Shown here: in pieces, positions 59,666 to 64,000 of the stretch | How the letters are laid out: the number at the start of each line of letters is the position of its first letter | Position numbering within the stretch: position 1 is the stretch's first letter | Assembly: GCA_037576195.1 (NCBI GenBank) | Contig: CM075102.1 | Span: forward strand, 10,912,001-10,976,000 | Length of the DNA: 64,000 bases | From: Phytoseiulus persimilis | Lineage: Eukaryota; Arthropoda; Arachnida; Mesostigmata; Phytoseiidae | Direction: 5' to 3' | Position numbers and translations under genes: made by a program | Notes under the pieces: generated by a model | The model's input: only the letters and a program-made list of their open reading frames with translations | Database searches by the model: none | Told to the model about the DNA's origin: nothing

Positions 59666-61316
59666 TCACCGGATCTCCAAGAAGCGAGTTATGCTCAGTT
59701 CCCGGATGATTCTCATGTCCGGCGTTCGTGATTGCGGCTGGGGCCGGCTTCAGCGATTCAGAAACAAGTTCTCGAGCAGTATTCTCTCGTGGTGCGCGGA
59801 ATACCACGTACGATTTGTAATTGATTCATCCAGCCCGAGCCAGTTGGAAGGCGGAACGGTTCGGGGGGTTCGTTAAACGAACCATGTCGGCCTCCGACAG
59901 CACTCACATTATCTTGCGGGAACGATGGCGGATTACGGATGAAGTTCAGCTGGTCGGCCCCTGCTGATTCGAACGCCGCGTTAACTCTGGCTCCCTCGAA
60001 TGCCGTCGCACGTTACGCCGAGCTCATCGCGAAGCGGAAATAACCATCGCACAACACCCAGGTACCTGACGGCAGCGGTGGCCAGGAAACGGAATCGCGT
60101 CTCGGAAAGAAAACCACCGACGACAACGAAGTCGAGGTAAGGGAAACAAGCGCCGAACAAAAATAAACTCCCTCGTCGGTCATCGGAGTAGGATCGGTGA
60201 TCCGGGGAGAAATGATCGGCGGTAATTATTTGTTCACAGCGTGTTATCTCGGAGCTAGTCTCGAGAATTGATATTTGAGTATAATTAGCTCTGAAGAGAA
60301 TCTCTCTCCGAGAGTCTGCTGGGGCTCGCAAACACAGCCGTTCCGGAGGACATTCTTCCCGAATTAGGAACTCCGTAGAGAAACTGAGAGACGTGTCATC
60401 GTCCAGAATCTCGGGAGATAGGTTGTCCCTCGCGATAGCATCGACTGACGGAGAAATTTTCTCGCTTTGCCCCAAGCTCAAGCTAGCCGAGCGTGAGAAG
60501 ATGTCCGTCGAGAGCTTCGCAGCTTCACAACGAAACAGCCCATCGGAATTCCTTCCAGCTCCCAATCATGGAGTTGGAAGATTCCGGTCCTGTGGGGCCC
60601 GAATAACATCTTGCACTTGATGTGCGACTTCCCGTTTTCATGGAGTTTGGTCACCGCGAGTTCTTGACTCCGAAGGAACTGTAACACCACGTTCGTCATC
60701 CGAGAAGGTGCCGATCTGATGCGGTTTTTAAGGAAAACATGAAAAAGGGTTCGTTATCTGCGGGATTTCAACCCAGCGTTCACTGATCCCTGATCCGGGC
60801 CTCTGCTCGGAGCTCCCGATCGAATCGTCCGTCAGTGTCATATCCGTGGATCACTCGAATCTGGTTTAACCCCCAGGGGGCGAAATTCCAGCCACCTCCG
60901 ACGTCAACTTGATCACCAACGCGCACCTGCTCCGTTCGCCCACCCGGAGTCAGCGTCCCCGCAGTAGGAGCCAATGCTTCGGGCGATTCATTCCTCTCCA
61001 AATTTTTTCAGAGCGGAGTCATCCCTAGCACTGAGATGTGTGGGGTGAGGAGACGACGCCATTGATTTCCCCGTGATTCTTCGGCTGGCTTCTCCCGGGC
61101 TGAGTTCTTGCATCGAGAGCGGGATGATTGGAGAGTTTCCTCCGTGCAAATGATCCGCGTTCGGGATCAATTCCGTACACAAACATGGGATTCTGTGTTT
61201 CTTCTTGGGGGCTGAGCGTAGCTGAGATGCTTCCTATGCAATGCCGCACTATGAATAGAAGAACTCGAATGAGGGAAAAAATTTCCAACATCTAAGCACC
61301 GGTGGCTGCGAGGATC

Positions 61317-61429
61317 GGTCATAATTAGTGCCTGAGAGTTCGGGCGTTATTAATTCAACGATACTAATAGGATCCTATAGGGACGACTTGTATAATGCCT
61401 GAAGACCCGAACTCCCGTAATCAGGGACC
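61317..61429. mobile_element. 113-bp inverted-repeat MITE copy in the receptor intron
   Basis: The left end GGTCATAATTAGTGCCTGAG pairs with the reverse-complemented right end GGTCCCTGATTACGGGAGTT. GAGTTCGGG then a GCRTTAT-type motif occurs on both sides. It is more diverged than the other copies but has the same length and internal layout. Confidence 0.7.
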
Positions 61430-62180
61430 GGCGGTTTGCACTACGCGGGGTTGGACAATGACATGTGATTACACCTCAGAGTCGAACTCCTCAACGGAGA
61501 CGGATTGCGAATAACAAACGGGGAGGAGACGTCAGATGCTCAAGAAGAGTATTTCAGAAGAGTTCATCTGACAAAGGAGCGGCTGGTACGAAATAAAATA
61601 CTCCTACGTATTCCATGTAGGTCCCCCCCTACCATGGTCCCATGACAGGATCACTGGTGACCTCATGACAACGGCGCATGCGATACTCGGGAATTTTCAC
61701 CGAGCGAACCGGTCCGAAGGGCTTCGCCCGGCTGATTCCCGCATTCTCCCGACATGGTCGGTCAAATGCATTCGACCAAGAGTTGGGCGAGGGCTCGTCT
61801 CCCGATTGTAGAGATTTCATCCGTCAGGTCATGGAGAGAGCTTCTTTTCATTGCATCGGCTGTGTTCTGCATTGAAGTCTCCCCCTGCTGAGCGACAGCA
61901 ACAAATGAATGAGAATCGAGATCCCGCCTGGATCGCATCGCCGCTGGTCCTATCGTGATGCTCGAGGTCGGACGCATCCGCAATGTGGGAGGCTTCCGGG
62001 AGACTCACTGCGATCCAGAAACTCCCTCCGGTATTCCAGTGAGCGCCTCGACTCCTGACCCTTTGCTGAAAGCGGCTCGGCTGGAAGTGGTAATTCTAAC
62101 CTTCTTTCCTTTCTCCCAATTATGGCGGCGACGAAGATGGGAAAAAATGCTTGTCCGCTCGCCGGGTAGAATCCAACCCC

Positions 62181-62212
<32 letters not shown>
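62181..62212 (+). repeat. GCG/GAC trinucleotide run
   Basis: Seven to eight GCG/GGC units pass into GACGACGAC. The run gives poly-Gly or poly-Arg in different frames, so frames crossing it are unreliable. Confidence 0.95.
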
Positions 62213-63678
62213 TCATGGGAAAAGAGGCTTTTGTATCCACATCGCTGGCGGACTACCTCTCCGGTAGGGTGCGAAGAGCGATGTGTTGGACTTCGCCGCA
62301 CAGGAAGCAACCGGAAGCAAAGTGTTCTCACCAGTTAACGGCTTGGACAGTCTGTCTGCATTTCCATCTATCACATTTACTGAGCATAGCGGCTGGCTAC
62401 CAGTTTCGTGGCTTGCTGCACGCGTGTGCGGCAGTTTCCGCGTGCCGGACTGCGTGATGAGTAGTTTCGTTAAATGGGCTTACGGCGTAGTAGGCGTACG
62501 GCCACATGTTTCTGCTCGTGCACTCAAATTGGAGAACGCTTGCCTCCGAGTGGGAGTCGAGTTCGAGCATAGCGCGCTGCCTGTGGAGAAGAGGATCACC
62601 GGGAAGCAGATCCCAATAACTTCAAGACTGTGGTACGGTGTCTTCATCGAAATCGACGCTCGAGTCTCGAACTCACGCAAGCTCTCGTCTTCGACTCTCA
62701 CCGCGTTGTGTCGCTCGGTGCGCTGTGCACGTGCGCGAGAGGGGCGCCGATGGGCTCCGCGGCGCTCCTCTCCACCGAAGTGGTCTAAGCGCACCGCAGA
62801 AGGAGGTGTCCTACGCAAGAAGCTCATCATACGCGGGGAGTGGGCGCAGCTGCGTCGGGATCCTACGCCGGCGCGACATCGGTTCGGACTGGTGAAGAAT
62901 ATATGTGTTTAACAGGCTTCGTTGAAAATCGGATCCAATCGGAGATTGCTCGCGGAGAGTCGGCACTATCCGCAAGGAAAGTGATCAAATACAACGGAGC
63001 ATCCCAGGGTTCGAATTCCGAGAGGCGCAATGTTTGCCTAGCGCAGACACGAGGGAAGAAAACTCTGGCCAAGTTGACCGAGGTTCCAATTCCTCTTCAG
63101 CAGGTACCAATGCTTCTGAGACAGGGAAGAAACTCCTCCGTACTGTATCAATATCTCGATGCAATTTCGAGTGTTATTCTGCACTGTGTATCTCGAACCC
63201 ACGCGTTTCCTCTAGGGCGCGTCTCCACAAAGGGGGTACGACTTCCAAGACCAAGCCGGACTTGCAAGCTTATGGCCCGAGGTGTGTCATACGGGAGTCA
63301 CACGTCAAGAGGGCGGCATTTCGGCCCCGGATGATCTCTTTTCTGGCGGCGGTATTTTACAAAAATCGTCGCTCTACACCAATGAGTCGGTTCGTGCCGA
63401 CCGTTAACTGGAACGTATCAACCAACTGCTACCATGGGGGGCAGATGTCTCCCCACGAATCCGCAGGTATGGTTCGACATTCCGTTCGCCCCGGCCGCAC
63501 ATGCCGCGTTCTAGTAGCTTCGATGGGGAACGTCGTGCGGCATTCTGGAACATTCTGTGCTCCTGGAAGATACGTCCAAATGAGATCAACACCGCTCGAG
63601 CTAGCCGTCGGCATTCATCTCTCGAAACAGGTCGGCAGATCACAAGGACGACTCGAAGGCGGAAGTTGAAAGTTTCAA

Positions 63679-63711
63679 GCTCGGAGGGTTTCAACTTGAA
63701 AACCTCCGAGC
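63679..63711. repeat. 33-nt hairpin
   Basis: GCTCGGAGGGTTTC pairs with GAAAACCTCCGAGC (13 of 14 positions) around a loop of about 5 nt. It has no terminal T-run. Its role is unknown, and it may be the tip of a decayed inverted-repeat element. Confidence 0.7.
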
Positions 63712-64000
63712 GGGTGGGAAATCGCGATCGATGCTGCTTCCCGTCGGAGAACCAGGTCAGGGCCGGAGTCGTCGCTTCGCGGCTGTCGGTTGCCCTCCCC
63801 AACCGGAATCGCATCCCTGATATCGATCTGACATCGACGAAAGCGGACGAGTTTTCAACCGCTTTCTGAAAGTCCGTGAATGAGCTGACGGCAGCCTTAA
63901 TGTGAAACGGGCAGAAACTCGTCGGCGCTTCATGAATGTGTGTGTTGCACGAGTGTCGATATGAGGCAATCTGTTGGGATCCCGTCATGCACGCCTTTCA

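Larger units (their letters stand above)
52853..64000 (+). other. receptor intron, at least 11.1 kb, open at the window end
   Basis: No plus-strand frame downstream contains the expected TM6 CWxPFF or TM7 NPxxY motif, so the exon(s) that complete the receptor lie beyond 64000. Open frames inside (58271-59251 minus, 326 codons; 62283-62912 plus, 209 codons; 63034-63669 plus, 211 codons) have no recognised domain. They overlap other long frames in stop-poor sequence. A nested gene in the intron cannot be excluded. Confidence 0.6.

Noticed and set aside
63034..63988. Opposing open frames of 211 codons (plus) and 194 codons (minus)
   Set aside because: They overlap on opposite strands, cannot both be real, and neither shows a recognisable domain or splice context.

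Overview
This is eukaryotic nuclear DNA, almost certainly arthropod. It has no operons, Shine-Dalgarno sites or dense gene packing. Its one clear host gene is a biogenic-amine GPCR exon of the invertebrate alpha2-adrenergic-like octopamine receptor type, ending at a canonical splice donor. The C-terminal domain of the non-LTR retrotransposon resembles elements I associate with ticks and mites, so an acarine host is my best guess, but that is inference from family resemblance only.

Layout. Roughly 1-46000 is gene-poor and filled with old, nested mobile-element debris. It holds a 48-bp palindrome (856-903), copies of a ~110-bp inverted-repeat MITE (1489, 8070), a 45-bp minisatellite with a 15-codon period (12645-13050), and a ~1.07-kb inverted-repeat element with GGAACCGC-rich ends (19829-20898). 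Next come a hAT transposase C-terminal remnant (21308-21571), Ty3/gypsy fragments (22790-22870 minus; 24278-24480 plus) and a broken ~5-kb LINE on the minus strand (27627-32931). The LINE is itself interrupted by a 617-bp hAT-type MITE with a perfect 8-bp target-site duplication and by two oppositely oriented copies of one SINE-like repeat. Several stretches between 5 and 43 kb read like decayed coding sequence that I cannot name.

From about 46 kb the character changes to sequence with many tri- and tetranucleotide arrays. It contains the receptor exon (51374-52852), which encodes the extracellular N-terminus, TM1-TM5 and most of a very long third intracellular loop. A phase-0 intron starts at 52853. 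No TM6-TM7 exon is visible downstream, so the rest of 52853-64000 is best read as one >11-kb intron. That intron carries two more MITE copies and a short poly(A)-tailed retroposed fragment with target-site duplications.

Function. Only the receptor has an inferable host role: an octopamine-type amine receptor. Everything else recognisable is transposable-element biology, and the nesting gives a partial insertion order: LINE first, then the hAT MITE and SINEs into it. I found no tRNA, rRNA or CRISPR features. All comparisons were by eye; no database searches were run.
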